DNA of 64,000 nt, from the NCBI GenBank assembly GCA_907163375.1, contig CAJQUW010001636.1, forward strand, positions 868,001 to 932,000, read 5' to 3'. Under the pieces are notes generated by a model that searched no databases, was not told where the DNA came from, and saw only the letters and a program-made list of their open reading frames with translations. The DNA is from Prostheceraeus crozeri (lineage: Eukaryota > Platyhelminthes > Polycladida > Euryleptidae). Shown here in pieces: positions 42,978 to 54,410 of this stretch. The first letter of the stretch is position 1; every line of letters starts with the position of its first letter. Position numbers and translations under genes: made by a program.

Positions 42978-43430
42978 ACATGTCTTCCAGTCGTGTCGCA
43001 CATCAACGTACCATACATCATTCGAGAGTTTGCATTCTCAGCTTTAAAATGAGCTATCATAGACTTGTATCCGTTATTTCATTTGCTGAGCAGTGCTCAA
43101 AATATGAAAATCACTCAATTTACAATTTCTTCAATATTTTTCTCATCTCCGATTTTGATAAACAGCATGTCAAAAGATAGCTGAGAAAATGCTCTTTCTC
43201 CCGTTCTTGATTCATTATCATACTCACGTTTTCTTATTGAAAAATTGCGATTTGACAATTGAGTGATTTTCATATTTTGAGCACTACTCTGTAAATGAAA
43301 TAACGGATACAAGTCTATCATAGCTCATTTTAAAGAATTTTCAATTTCATTTTTCATTTTAAAGCTCATTTTGAGAATGCAAGCTCTCGAATGATGTATG
43401 CACGTTGATGTGTGACACAACTGGAAGACA
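42978..43430. mobile_element. Palindromic MITE, 453 bp
   Basis: Inverted repeats ATGTCTTCCAGTCGTGTC / GACACAACTGGAAGACAT extend inward for about 140-170 bp on both sides of a short loop (about 43130-43250). AATATGAAAATCACTCAATT and its complement are at the inner ends. No target duplication is certain. No coding capacity. Confidence 0.6.
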
Positions 43431-44161
43431 TGATAATCGATTGAATTTCAGCAAAATTAAAGTGCTCCGTTTTTTATGATCATCTCCATAGCTTGTAGAT
43501 GCATTTTCATCAAGTGCTGTAACAACAAATTACGTGCAACTGTCAGTTTTCTTACTGTGACCACATGGATGCTTCTATTGAAAATGAAGTACTGATTCAG
43601 TATATAACGGTCAAAGGTGTGTTTCTTCCAACAATACCAAGCACACTAATAGTTTATAGATATCTAAGAACTTCAATGTCTGATCGAAGCTTTCCATTGT
43701 TGTAACTTGACGAGATAGCATTTCTACGGTATCAGTCGCTGTCAGTACCTCAGGTTCTGGCAAAGGATCCCTTCTACAACGTTCCATTGAATATCTAATT
43801 GTGGTGAAAAACTTTTTTTATCTGAATAGATTATTATTTATGACTGGTGACTGGTAAAATATTTACCTTTCACTATTTTCCTGGTGACCATGGCAATAAA
43901 TCCATGGCATTGTACAGTTAATTGATTATGAAATATCCATGTCTATTTCGGCTAATTATTGAAGGTTGCATCACGAGTGACGATCGAGGGCGAAGCCCGA
44001 GATCGACAAACGAGTGTTGCAACCGAATTGTTACACTTTTTTGGACAGAGTAATGTAAGCGATTAATCACCACACTTAGCCGATTTCTATGTAATTGCTT
44101 GAACTATTAGGGACTTTGTACTTTATTGTTCCTCAATGAATGGCATAGAAATCGTTTTTCA
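43431..44161. other. Spacer with a small hairpin
   Basis: AT-rich, no gene. At 43963-44028 GGTTGCATCACGAGTG ... CGAGTGTTGCAACC encloses GAGGGCGAAGCCCGAG, a short imperfect palindrome of unknown nature, possibly a miniature element. Confidence 0.35.
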
Positions 44162-46408
44162 ACCATAGATATCTATAACTAGCAATTTTGGCTGGTCAAC
44201 AGTTTGCAGATGTGTTTTGGAACGCTATCTTAGCGCTATGATAGCGTTATCCGACAAACTAAGTATTTCAGAACGCGCTATTCTTTATCATGAAGCGCCA
44301 ATCTATGCGCTATTTATTGAAATTCTGAGAAACGCTACTTAACACAATAGGAAATTGGTTGTTGTCTGTAATTGTAAATGAAAGCTATCTTATTTTATGC
44401 ACCTTTTTGGCGGAATGTTTTTGCATGTTTACTACTTGTCAAGTTACAAGAGTTCCAACATCAGTATTAAAACTTATTCAGCTTTTTTGTTTTCTAATTC
44501 ATATCAATGTAGCCTACTGTCACAATTTCAGATTTGTAGAAAACAATTAATTCCAGATCTAATTTATTAATTTAGAAAGACATTTATACTGAAATCAAAA
44601 TCAATTTGATCAATGGATGTATGAAAGCAATTACATAATTTAGTCTTTGGTTTAGGCGGGTCTAGAAGGCTGCTAAGCATCACTTCTTGCTCCGGTCCTT
44701 TTCTTTTGTATGCTTCAACAGCATTGCTTCGATGCCCAGTTCTTGATTTTATTAACTGCTCGTCTACATTTTCTCGGAATAGCCTTGTCGCACATTTTAC
44801 TTTGCCAGAATGTGCCGTGATGTATCCTTTGATATCGGCTATGGATGCGGCCTCCGGCAACAATTTTCTGATGGAATTGACTCCAACGGGAGAAGTGGCG
44901 AATCTGGGCTGGTCTGGGATAACGTTCGTAGTGGTCGACGGTAAAATGCTCCCGTAAAAACACCCATGCTTCGAAGCCGGCTCACGTAAAGTTTCAATAT
45001 CTTATATACCGATCGATTGTTATCGCTATCGTATTGTCGAACACACTTGTTTTGTATCTTGCGATCGCGGATTCCACCGGAAAAGACTGTTGCTGCGACC
45101 CGTGTACTCAACAAATTTCCCATGGTCGTCTTCTGAAAATGTGAATTGCTCCAGTTGCATCCGGCGATGCTCGTCGCACGCTCTGAGCCCGAAAACTTTA
45201 CAGTTGTAGAAGTAAACGGCCCGCAATAGTCCATTTCCATCATGTAAGGAAAATGCATTGGTATCCCATAGTTTCGCCTCACTATCCTCTGATATCGGAT
45301 CAGCTCTCTTGTGATGGGATCCGATGCCCCGAGAAGTGAGATTTCTTATGCAGGCATCTAAAGCACGGACAAATTGCACAAAATTGAAATCCTCCTTATC
45401 CATTATATTGCAGTCGGGTCTTTCTTCTAGGATAAATCGGGCCAATCCGCAAACAATATTGTAAATAGTATTGGGAGGATACTCGGTTCCATCCTGCCGT
45501 CGGATCTCGAATATAAAATGTTTCAAGGCTCTTGAAATGTCAGCCTTTGGAGCCGTCCACAAATCTGTTAGTTGGGGAACCAAGTAATCATTTTCTTGTG
45601 TTGTGGAAGATTGTTGGTTCCAAGTGGCCCAATCTTCATATAACTTTGTGCACCAGGAACTATTTCTAACGGTGTTCTTTGACCGTGAACATGAAACAAC
45701 GCGATCAATGTCCTGAGACGACGCAATGGAAAATCGACTAGCGTCAAAGCTGTGGTCTGCCATTGTGATCAGATGTGCTTAGGGTAAAATTCAGAAATCC
45801 TATTTATATATTAGTGATGAGAATTATTAACAAGTCAATCATTAAAGAATAGATTTCATATCAAATACAATCAGCAACTGCTTTATCAAAAGAAGACACT
45901 TATGAAAGAGTAACAATACAACGCTATGAATTTGTATGGGCATTCATTCTGTCTATTCCCTTATTCCAACGCAACTAGGTGTGAAAGTCTTGACTGGCAA
46001 CAGAATCTATTGTGTTGGCTGTTGTACAAAGAGATTATCAGCTATGTTATAAAGAAACGCTATCTTAGCGTATCTGGATAACAGAACAAGTTGAAATTAC
46101 GGTTACATTCACAATGTGCAATTACGAGCCATAGCAATCTTGGGTCAGATAATCAACAGATCAATCTATGCAGGCGGGCAGTGTTATTCTACTATAGCGC
46201 TAGAAAACCCTATCTTAGAGCTGTCATAGCGTTCGAAGTTAGAATAGCGTCACAAAATTGTGTTGAGACAGAGCCTTTCATACAAACTTCAGCGTGTGCA
46301 AAATGTGGAAATACCTTGTCAGACAGTCTGACGCTATCTGTGTTTCATACAACTTACACAAGCTGTGAGGAGCTCGAACGCTATCTAAGAAAGTGATATC
46401 TATGGTAT
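44162..46408. mobile_element. Possible element around a tyrosine recombinase gene
   Basis: ACCATAGATATC at 44162 and its complement GATATCTATGGT at 46397-46408 could be 12-bp inverted ends. Between each end and the gene lies a cluster of AACGCTATCTTAGCG / AGCGCTAT motifs (44225-44336; 46052-46066, 46195-46253, 46330-46395), largely mirrored. Cryptons normally lack TIRs, so either the gene lies within another transposon or this is an unusual carrier. No target duplication is visible. Confidence 0.4.
44567..45763 (-). pseudogene. Crypton-type tyrosine recombinase, decayed
   Basis: The minus-strand frame of 245 residues (45763-45026) has the N-terminal core-binding region (WCTKLYEDWATWNQ, NTIYNIVCGLARFI, LTSRGIGSHHKRADPIS, LRAVYFYNCKVFGLRACDEH) of the Crypton/DUF3504 group. 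The catalytic end follows in other frames: YKILKLYVSRL (about 45000) and ITAHSGKVKCATRLF, DEQLIKSRTGHRSNAVEAYKR (44863-44567), giving the H-x-x-R and Tyr of the active site. The first catalytic Arg position reads Lys in SGKV. At least two frame changes separate the pieces, so it is a pseudogene unless introns are present. Confidence 0.7.
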
Positions 46409-47557
46409 TTCTTTATTCAGCAGTTGAAACAAGTGAAATTGCATCAACTGCACTTACATGAGGACGCAATGCAAGTGATTTAGAACTTCATGTTGATGTA
46501 ACTGAAACTACCACAGTTAATGCATATGCATGACCAGAGTGTAACAATTAAAGATGCATGTGTACTAATTCATCAACAGCGCTAGTCAGAACAATAGCAG
46601 CAAATATGACTCAACAAAAGCCATTCTTTGGCGACAATTGTCAATCTCAGGTCAGAAGTAAAATTATTCAATATGACTTGACTAGTTGTTTGTAGATACG
46701 ACATTGTTAAATGAAAACGCTGTTGATTACCTGGACATCCACATAGCCTACATCAATCTCTGGTGTTTAATTATCATATATCTATGCGCCTACATCTGGT
46801 CGGTGCTATTCAGTCTATAGACATCCGGCAACTGCTTCTTATTGTTAAAACAAGAAATAAATTCTCGGAGGTTTGTAGATCACTTGCAAACACGGCTAGC
46901 ACAAAACAGTGTGCAACAATTAATTATGTTACAGAACTCTCAATCAATCACTCGCTCTGTAACCTACAATTGTAGCACTCCCACCCGTGCCATTTATTCA
47001 TTGTCACTTGTTCAACATGCTGATCTTCAGTTCAATCATTGGGCTACACTGAGCTTGCAAATAATTATCTAGTTATCCTTTGGACTGTCATGTCTACGAA
47101 GTGGGGGTTCAGTTCCCCACTTTCAAAATTACTTTTCTGTTTGTAATTGTATTTACATCCATGCTCTCCCGATCGCTAAATTCCATGCCGTATACTAGTG
47201 AGCCACGTGATTATTGGGGCTACTGTCGACATAAAGATTCTAAACTCAGCATGATGATGCGCCGAATGATATTTCGAGGTTATACAAGGTTTTCTTAGCA
47301 TGATTTCTAGTTTCTACATTCTATCAATATTTTTGCCTGACTGTTGCAAGTAGTAAAACAAATTTTACAATGGAAAAGAACGCTTGTAACAGAATTCGTC
47401 CCAGTCATCACTAACTTAGTTTAAAATATAGAAAATGACTTTTCCTTTATATAAAAATATGGAATTATCGATAATTATCTATTAATATACCTACGTGATC
47501 CATGTCCACCCACAGAGTTATTAATACAATGAAAAGTATAGTCCCTATGCAATAATG
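46409..47557. other. Gene-free stretch
   Basis: AT-rich sequence with short open frames (46763-47072, 47080-47298) and no recognisable domain or repeat. The frame at 47080-47298 has a hydrophobic segment and SEPRDYWGYC but no splice signals that tie it to the nearby receptor gene. Confidence 0.4.
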
Positions 47558-49731
47558 TCATTGACCCATGCGGTTATTCGATCTACCGTTTTTTAATTGG
47601 GCCTTCAATGTTTGTTTTAGAATGCATGTACTACACACCATTTTTGTTGGTCCAATGCTGAAAGTTAAATATAGCTCTATCATATCATGTCCGGCTTTTG
47701 GCCAATCTGACCATCTCTCAGGATTTTTGAAGACATTGAATTCTACTAGCCATGTCACTCAAATCAAGAAAGTGGCTGATTACCGTAAGAGTTATGTGAA
47801 TGAGTTTGTTCAAAGTCTTGAAAAGGTTCCTTGGCACACATTATGCAGGAATTAATATTCCCTGGAGGGCAAATGCTCCTTATTCTATTCAGTGATTGAT
47901 GATGGCCTGGATGTTTTTCCTGTGAGGTATGTGAAGATGACTTCCCGTGGTAAAGCCTGGGTAACCCGTTGGTCAAATCTCTCATTCACTCACGTTGTGC
48001 AACCTTTCGCTACGGCAACATGCCCTCATATATGCACTACAAGGAGAAAGTGAAGGTCGAAATCTGCAAGGCTATACGTCGATGGTTAAATGCTGAGAAA
48101 TGTAGTGCTAGCATTTGGAAAATAGTGGGCAAAATTTGTGATTTAAGATCCCCGTCAATTGTACAGCTGGAAACAATGATGAAGGATCACGACAGTCTTC
48201 TGTTTGCCGCAGAAGCTTCTGCTACTTCACTGAGAACACATTTTCGCACTGTACCCGATTGATCTGCCCTTAACTTCTTGTGCGATGATGAAGACCAGCA
48301 ATGGACATCTAATATATCCTCGCAGGTTGCTTTTGAAAAAAATGATCAAACTTAACCAACTTTCTGCAAGGCTTTACCGAGAAAGCGCGTAATTACTATG
48401 CAGCCGAGTTTCCCACTTTTTCTCAGTTTCTGTAGCAACTGGTGAATTGCCTGGAGTTTGGAAAACCTCGAGCATTGTTCCCATTCCGAAGTTGAATAAA
48501 TTTGACTCTGCAAACTTCAGACCAATTTCTTTATTGCCTGTGCTGTCGAAGATTTTAGAGGATTTGGTTCCACGATCAGTTGAGCGACGATTAAGGGCAC
48601 TTTTTGGCACGAATGAGTTTGCAAATCAATCGAGAATCAGTGCTTTTCATGCCACACGATTATGTAACTCGACAGACCTGACTTTGTGGTCTCATCATTG
48701 TGTCTTTCGATCTTCGACATGCTTTCAATTTCTTCTTCACGATTCCCTTATTCGAATTTCAATGGATGGGCACCTTCCAAACAAATTCACTGAATGGATT
48801 ATTTCTTATCTGCGCAATCGGCAATTTTGAATATGCTTGAAAAATGTTGCCTGTAGCTGTACACATCATGCTGCGTCAGGTGTTCCTCAAGGTTCCGTCT
48901 TTTACCCCGAAGCTGTTCGCGGCTCATCTGGAATCACTTAAACCTCGAATAAAAGTGCGTTAATGATAAAGTACGCTGACGATGTCCTACTCAACATTCC
49001 CACAGAACAGTCTAACAATCAATAATGTCTGCAGAGTAAGAAAATGTGGCCAACTGGTGCGATGTTAATGGTTTGTACCTGAATACCAACAAACAGGGCG
49101 TATGCATGTTAAGGAAAGAAACATCAACACCTTTCGGTTGCAAACCAAAATATCATTTGTTAAAGAGTTCAAGTTCCTGGGTGTCATATTCAGCGATCAC
49201 TTCAGCTGGGACAGTAACGCATCTTATTTCAGCTAGCAGAAGAGTGTGTGCCCTCAGACGATTGAAATGTTTAGGTGTCGCATAGCATGAGCACAGATCG
49301 ATCATTGAGTATAACTCCCCTCTTTACGTTGGCATAAACAAGAATAACAGTGAAAAGTTGCGAAAATTGAGCACTCTATGCCTCCACATAATTTGTGGAA
49401 ACGATTGCGGTGAAGATTGCCTCGGTGACTTGAAATTTAGACGAGACCAGAGAGCCTTAAAGTGTTTCAATCAAGCTATGAAAGTGGACAATGTTCTTTA
49501 CCCCATAATGCCACGCAGGTTAGAGCGCAGCAATCATCTGGAAATCCTCTTTTCTAGAGCTCTCCGTCGTGCATCGTCGTTCATTCCTCATTGTGCATTG
49601 ACCTACAATAGAGAACTCCAGCGATGTCTGTAATTCATGTTTCATCGCTTTGGTTGTCTAACTTACTTACTTTGTTTTCTTTATGCAATAATTTGATTTT
49701 CATTTAATTGAATAAACAACTACTATTACTA
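47558..49731 (+). pseudogene. Jockey-superfamily LINE, decayed, 5'-truncated
   Basis: Plus-strand pieces in order: the end of an endonuclease (ISCPAFGQSDH; near 47690), a linker (DYRKSYVNEFVQSLEKVPWH), then RT: GVWKTSSIVPIPK and NFRPISLLPVLSKILE (48447-48560), GHLPNKFTEWIISYLRNR, ASGVPQGSV (48870), the catalytic IKYADDVLL (48964-48990), ANWCDVNGLYLNTNK and a C-terminal thumb region ending at 49633. Many stops and frame changes, so it is old. The tail ends in AACTACTATTACTAC rather than poly(A). RT style suggests the CR1/Jockey side of LINE diversity (Daphne or Crack-like); the exact clade is uncertain. Confidence 0.8.
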
Positions 49732-51468
49732 CCAGGTGTCCCAAAGAAAAGTACCGGAAACTAAACGCTTATAATTTGATAATTTTCCATTCTATTCAAC
49801 TGACTTTTTGTATACAAATGCAAAAATACCCGAAAGTACTTGTCTACAAAGTTTGAAGTTTGAATACTGAGTACTCTCAAAGAAAAACGAGTGTAAGCTC
49901 ATATCCTGTGTGTTTCCAACCGTGAAATTCAAGATATCGGACACACTGACATGTAATTTCCATATTAAGGATGCTTGTGATGGATCTCTCCATGTCCCGC
50001 AAACAGACACTGCCAGAGGTGTACATCGCCAGTTCACACGCATCCCCTTTGAGCCTCCTCTTCCTATCCTCAGCATCAGCAAGACCTTTACTCACACTGA
50101 TGTTGCACTCGCTCCGTCAATATTACATTGTTTGAGCGGATGTACAGCAGTAAGATCAAATGCTGCAGTCTTGCCGAGGGACCAGGAAGGAACTGGGATG
50201 TCTGCAGGTCTACCATTGTTATTTCCGGGACTTTTTCGAACAGTGGACTTAATTGTGCTTGTTGACAGTAGCTGAAACCGATGTCCCTCAGCTGATTTGC
50301 CGCCGTATGACATCTGGACCACGTTTGCATGTAAGACTGTAATGCCCAAATTCATTCATTACCCTTCCCGGGTTCAGTGGACACATATTCTCAACACCAG
50401 AGTAGACAAAGCCTCACTTTATGCAAGACGCTGATTTAGCCCGGGAATAGGTACAGCTGTCAACCAGTCAGACGCTCTTGTTTTATATCCAAGATTTGCC
50501 GACAAAGATTGATTCAATAAAACTTTTGGTGATCTTTATTCCTCTGCTAATAATTAGAGTGATGATGGAATCATACCAAAACTATCTGTAAAGTGTCACC
50601 ATTATTGCACCAGTTTTTATTTGTTCTTTCTTCATTACTACAAAAGTCATGATGAAATCTTAAAAATTGACATTCTGTGTTCTCAGAAGCTATTTCCTAT
50701 ATTATATGAAGGTTTTGGTGGCAACTTACTTGGCAGTTGGGACTACTTCACAAATGAAAAGAAAAGTGTTGTCAATAGGCATTTTGCATCGATGAGAATC
50801 ACTACATAACTGTCACTGAAGAGAGGATCCAGGCATGAATCAAATGCCAGATATTAGGGCTGCTCAGTTGAAGCTAATTAACGAATCGATTATTTTTATT
50901 AAGCTTTTTCCAAAATTTCTTCGCAGCGCATCACCTCACTATTTCTGAATGGCTCAAAAGAGATTAACTTTTTCTCATTACTGTAATTACATTTATGAGC
51001 TCTTTAAAATCAAGAAGATAATCAAAATATGCTTCGTGTAACGCAGACTTCTTCAAAATAATCAGCATCCGTCCTGGATGCACCGGTATACTTCCTCTTT
51101 TGTGTTCTTCATAAATTCCAACTTGCATCGAAGAATGATGCTGGGGAAGCTTCCTGTCCAGATACTGACAAGAAGAAGTTCATGTGTAGTATTATCAATA
51201 TTTTGATGTTCTATGCTATGATTACGATTTATGGATGGAAATTACATGTCAAGTCAATATGTCCGATATCTTGAATTTCACTGTTAGAAATACACAGGAT
51301 TTAAGCTTGCACTCGTTTTTATTTGAAAGTACTCAATATTCACACTTCAAATTTTGCAGACAAAAACTCATGGATTTTTGCATTTGTATGCAAAAAGTCA
51401 GCTGAATCGAATGGAAAATTACGTAGTTATAAGCATTTAGTTTCCGGCATATTTTTTGGGACACCTGG
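49732..51468. mobile_element. Non-autonomous mariner-like element, ~240-bp TIRs
   Basis: Ends CCAGGTGTCCCAAAGAAAAG / TTTTTTGGGACACCTGG with long inverted homology to about 49970 on the left and from about 51232 on the right (CGAGTGTAAGCTCATATCC, GGACACACTGACATGTAATT against their complements). TA precedes the left end; TGTA follows the right one. It sits directly at the 3' tail of the LINE, so the LINE end served as its target. No transposase; the interior carries unrelated gene-like sequence. Confidence 0.7.
49877..50355 (-). pseudogene. Captured or nested coding fragment, family unknown
   Basis: Minus-strand frames read EGHRFQLLSTSTIKSTVRKS, GRPADIPVPSWSLGKTAAFD and, shifted, AEDRKRRLKGDACEL and GWRCTPLAVSVCGTWR-like sequence. 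A GR(R)PAD-hh-P-W-x-x-G-x-x-AA-hD motif followed by an ELGWxCxPLAV-like block is, from memory, a recurrent repeat-associated protein segment in invertebrate genomes. I cannot name the family. It lies inside a non-autonomous mariner-like element and is broken. Confidence 0.4.
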
Positions 51469-51587
51469 TGTATTCAATCTATTTGGATGCTGGCATAATA
51501 AGCATCTGATTTTTCTGTAAACATCAACATTTGAACAATAACTTCATCATATTTTCCTAGCATTGACAGCACATTTGTTTCTTACAG

Positions 51588-51835
51588 GAGGGGCAAGGAA
51601 TTTACAAGCAAATTTACGATTCACCGAAATTCCATGTCATGGCATCATCGGAGAGCATATTGAAAATCATCAATAAAACATGTTGTGGAGCATACATTGA
51701 CAATCTTTTAACAATACAATATATTACGAGAAATTCTTGCAATGATTTTAGAACGTTAAGCGATCGATTCAAACCAGAAAATTTGGCAATTCCAATTCGG
51801 AAAGGTTATCCACATACTAAATTGCTTTCAGATAC
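51588..51835 (+). CDS. Ionotropic glutamate receptor, penultimate exon (ligand-binding lobe S2)
   Basis: Exon between TTTGTTTCTTACAG (acceptor) and GTAAGT (donor at 51836). It encodes EGQGIYKQIYDSPKFHVMAS, SSESILKIINKTCCGAYIDN, LLTIQYITRNSCNDFRTLSD, RFKPENLAIPIRKGYPHTKL and LSDT: the S2 part of the ligand-binding domain with the conserved GAYIDN-type strand, the disulfide Cys in RNSC, and the LAIPIRKGxP motif (gyGIAxPKGSP in other receptors). The last codon is split: AC here joins A at 58617 to give Thr. Earlier exons (S1, channel TM1-TM3) are not recognisable in this window. Confidence 0.85.
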
Positions 51836-51842
51836 GTAAGTA

Positions 51843-52810
51843 CCGGGTGTCCGGGAAGTCGCGCACAACTTTAAGAGGCTGTCATTTCCTTCAACTTTAT
51901 CATATAATCATGTGATTTGTTTTATTTTGAACCTCATGCTGGGGAATTTGATATGACCCATTTGCTTTCATTACATACTAAATCTAATTCAATATTTTTG
52001 CTTTGATTTGTCAACAACGTTTTTCACTAAGTAGACGTTATTAAAATAAGCAATAGTGTTTAAGATAACACTTTACTTGGTCAAAATGAGCAATAGTATT
52101 TAAGATAACACTTTACTTGGTCAAAATATCACAGTATTGTGTAAACAAAGAACTTTGAAACAAATATAGAATTCAATTACAAATAATGTTCAATGGCGTC
52201 GCCTTGACACTCGATCACTGCTTCCAACCTGGACGGCAGATTCAGAATCGATCGCCTCAATTCATCGGAGTCGATGTTTTCAATTACCGTAATAATCTTT
52301 TCCCGCAACTCATTGATACTTGCTGGTTTGAAGCAATGGTACACTCGGTCCTTCACAACACCCCAGAAGTAGTAATCTAGCGGTGTCAGATCCGGTGAAT
52401 GCGCCGGCGAACGGTTTGGAAAACCTCTAGCGATAATCCTATCATTGGGGAAAACACTTGACAGGAATGATCGCGCAACTGTGGAAAAGTGTGGTGGTGC
52501 TCCATCTTGCTGGAAAACTGCTGAATCCATGCGATGATGTCTTCTGATCTGAGGGATAACATGGTCGCGAAGCATGTTGCGGTAATTTTCTCCAGTAACC
52601 GTACTCGGAAAGAAAAATGGAGTAAGACGGTACTGTGCGGAATACCCGAACCATACGCATACTTTTGGAGCATGGATGTCCGTTTCAATGACTTCGCGTG
52701 GTTTCTCCGATCCCCAAACAATAGAGTTGTGAAGATTCACATGCCCCGAAATTGAAAACTGGTATTGTCCTCTAACTACATTCCTCTATGTAACATGAAT
52801 TGACACCCGG
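51843..52810 (-). mobile_element. mariner element, truncated at the 5' side, on a splice donor
   Basis: Ends CCGGGTGTCCGG... and ...GACACCCGG, with TA on both sides (51841-51842, 52811-52812). The left TA shares its T with the receptor's donor: GTAAG-T, so the insertion keeps GTAAGT intact. Transposase on the minus strand without its N-terminal part. The right end carries a 48-bp tandem duplication (52761-52851) that includes flanking DNA. Confidence 0.75.
52177..52740 (-). pseudogene. mariner transposase, C-terminal two thirds
   Basis: Reads NLHNSIVWGSEKPREVIETD, PKVCVWFGYSAQYRLTPFFF, VFQQDGAPPHF (second Asp) and HSPDLTPLDYYFWGVVKDRVY (third Asp), ending in an SRLEAVIECQGDAIEHYL tail. By count 42 residues lie between the two aspartates, close to DD41D relatives. 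The DNA-binding domain and first Asp are deleted. The frame is otherwise open, so the truncation was the main damage. Confidence 0.85.
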
Positions 52811-52851
52811 TATTGTCCTCTAACTACATTCCTCTATGTAACATGAATTGA
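52761..52851. repeat. 48-bp tandem duplication at the mariner end
   Basis: GGTATTGTCCTCTAACTACA ... GAATTGA occurs at 52761-52803 and 52809-52851, separated by CACCC. The second copy includes the target TA and outside DNA, so host flank is now present on both sides of the element end. Confidence 0.75.
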
Positions 52852-53097
52852 TCAAAAGACTGTCACCGATGTACCCATTAAAATTGACTTATTTGTGACC
52901 ACTTCAACTCTTCTTGTTGATAAGGTCCTATTCGTAGAAAATGGAAAATCTCAAGAGAACAGCAGTTAACTTGAGCTTGACTATTATCTAGAGACTATAA
53001 CAAATAACTCAAACTACAGAACAATAAGACAATAAAGACAAGAACAATAACTAGGACAATAACTCTTTTGATTCCCAGACTGCGCCTATTTGACTAA

Positions 53098-53666
53098 AGG
53101 GGTGTCACACGATTCTCCATGTCCGACGGGAAATACATTGCCACACGATCAGACAAATACGGACAAAAAGAACTTCCTCGTGAAGGAATCGCAGTATGAT
53201 CATCATTCATGTCGCTCCAAAATAAACATACCTGGGCAGCCATAGCCATTGTTTGTATGCAAGAAAAATCAAAGAAGTAGTCGAGGAAGTGGTTACTCAA
53301 AAGATCGGAGCATTTGAATTTAGTGAAAGAACTTGACTGGGAAAATAATGATGATTTCATAGATTACTTGAAGATGGACAAATATCTACTTTATAAGCTT
53401 TTGAGTCCGTTGCTTTCACAAAGAAGCAACGCAATGTAAGCGGGCTATATTACTATCTGATGCACATGCCACTATCACGTGCTAGACGCGTTATTCTCAA
53501 GACGGCCAATGAGGAATTAGAATCAAGGTCCTGTCTGCCTAAAATATTAAACACGTTGAATATCGCTGTCGCGCAACAGACATCATACAACTCGCCGGGC
53601 AATGTCTGACCGTGTGACATCACTTCGGACACGTCCGCCGGACATGTAGGATCGTGTGACGCCCCT
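53098..53666. mobile_element. Harbinger-like MITE, 569 bp
   Basis: Imperfect inverted ends AGGGGTGTCACACGAT / ATCGTGTGACGCCCCT flanked by TAA on both sides (53095-53097, 53667-53669), the usual 3-bp target of PIF/Harbinger elements. Further inverted matches follow (CATGTCCGACGG / CCGCCGGACATG). No DDE transposase or MADF/Myb ORF. It lies in the receptor intron. Confidence 0.75.
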
Positions 53667-53779
53667 TAATGAATCGGGCTGAAACCCGAGGTGAATTATT
53701 AGAATGTTAACTGAGTGATAGTTGTAATAGTGTAATAGTGATAAATAATAGTGACCATAATAATGATAGTCGACAGGAG

Positions 53780-54200
53780 ATGAAGCAGTCTCTCGTGTCC
53801 TAACCGGTTGCTCGAGGCTAGCAGTCTAACAGATTATCTTCACATGCAAAGTGACGCTCATAGATCGATTCACAGAGCATTTTGCTAGGAGAAAGGAATC
53901 AGAGTGGAGGAGCAATGTTGGAAACAAGAGCCTCAAACATTGATAGAGACACGCGATACCAAGATCTTGTGGGACTTCCAAAATGCACGTATCACTACAT
54001 GCAAGCAAGGAGACCAGACATCATAGTGGTGGATAAGACACAGAAGAAAAGGCTTTTAATAGATATCGCAGTTCCCGATGACCGAAACATACAAGAGAAG
54101 GAGAAAGAAAAAATTACGAATTACCAAGACTTGAAGCTTGAAGAAATAAGGACGTTGTGGGTACTTCTATTCTTTCCCCCACCCACCCATTTTTGTTGCT
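53780..54200 (+). pseudogene. LINE-derived coding fragment
   Basis: A plus-strand frame contains ARRPDIIVVDKTQKKRLLID and IAVPDDRNIQEKEKEKITNYQDLK. The RPDI-hh-x-D-x-x-x-K-x-x-hhID-hAVPxDxNh-x-x-K-x-x-EKhxKYxDL pattern is the familiar C-terminal segment downstream of many invertebrate retroelement RTs. Neighbouring frames are short and broken. Only this piece remains, in the receptor intron. Confidence 0.6.
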
Positions 54201-54410
54201 GACACCCTCGAGTGTTGCATCGTCAGCGATCTTCTCTTGCTCCTGAGTGCGGTCTCACTGCCGTCGCAAAAGCGTTGAGTATGCAAAATTCCTCTGGTTT
54301 GTAGAAAATTCCCAGCACTTGCTTTGCCGTTCACTGTAGCTGCAGTGTAGACAACAATCCCACGAAGTTCATGATCAAAGCTGCTTCACGGCTGTATCTT
54401 GTATTCTAAC

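Noticed and set aside
47080-47298. Membrane-protein-like frame ending near TACAAG-GTTTTC
   Set aside because: Hydrophobic segment and possible donor, but no acceptor or family motif; kept only as a note in the gene-free stretch.
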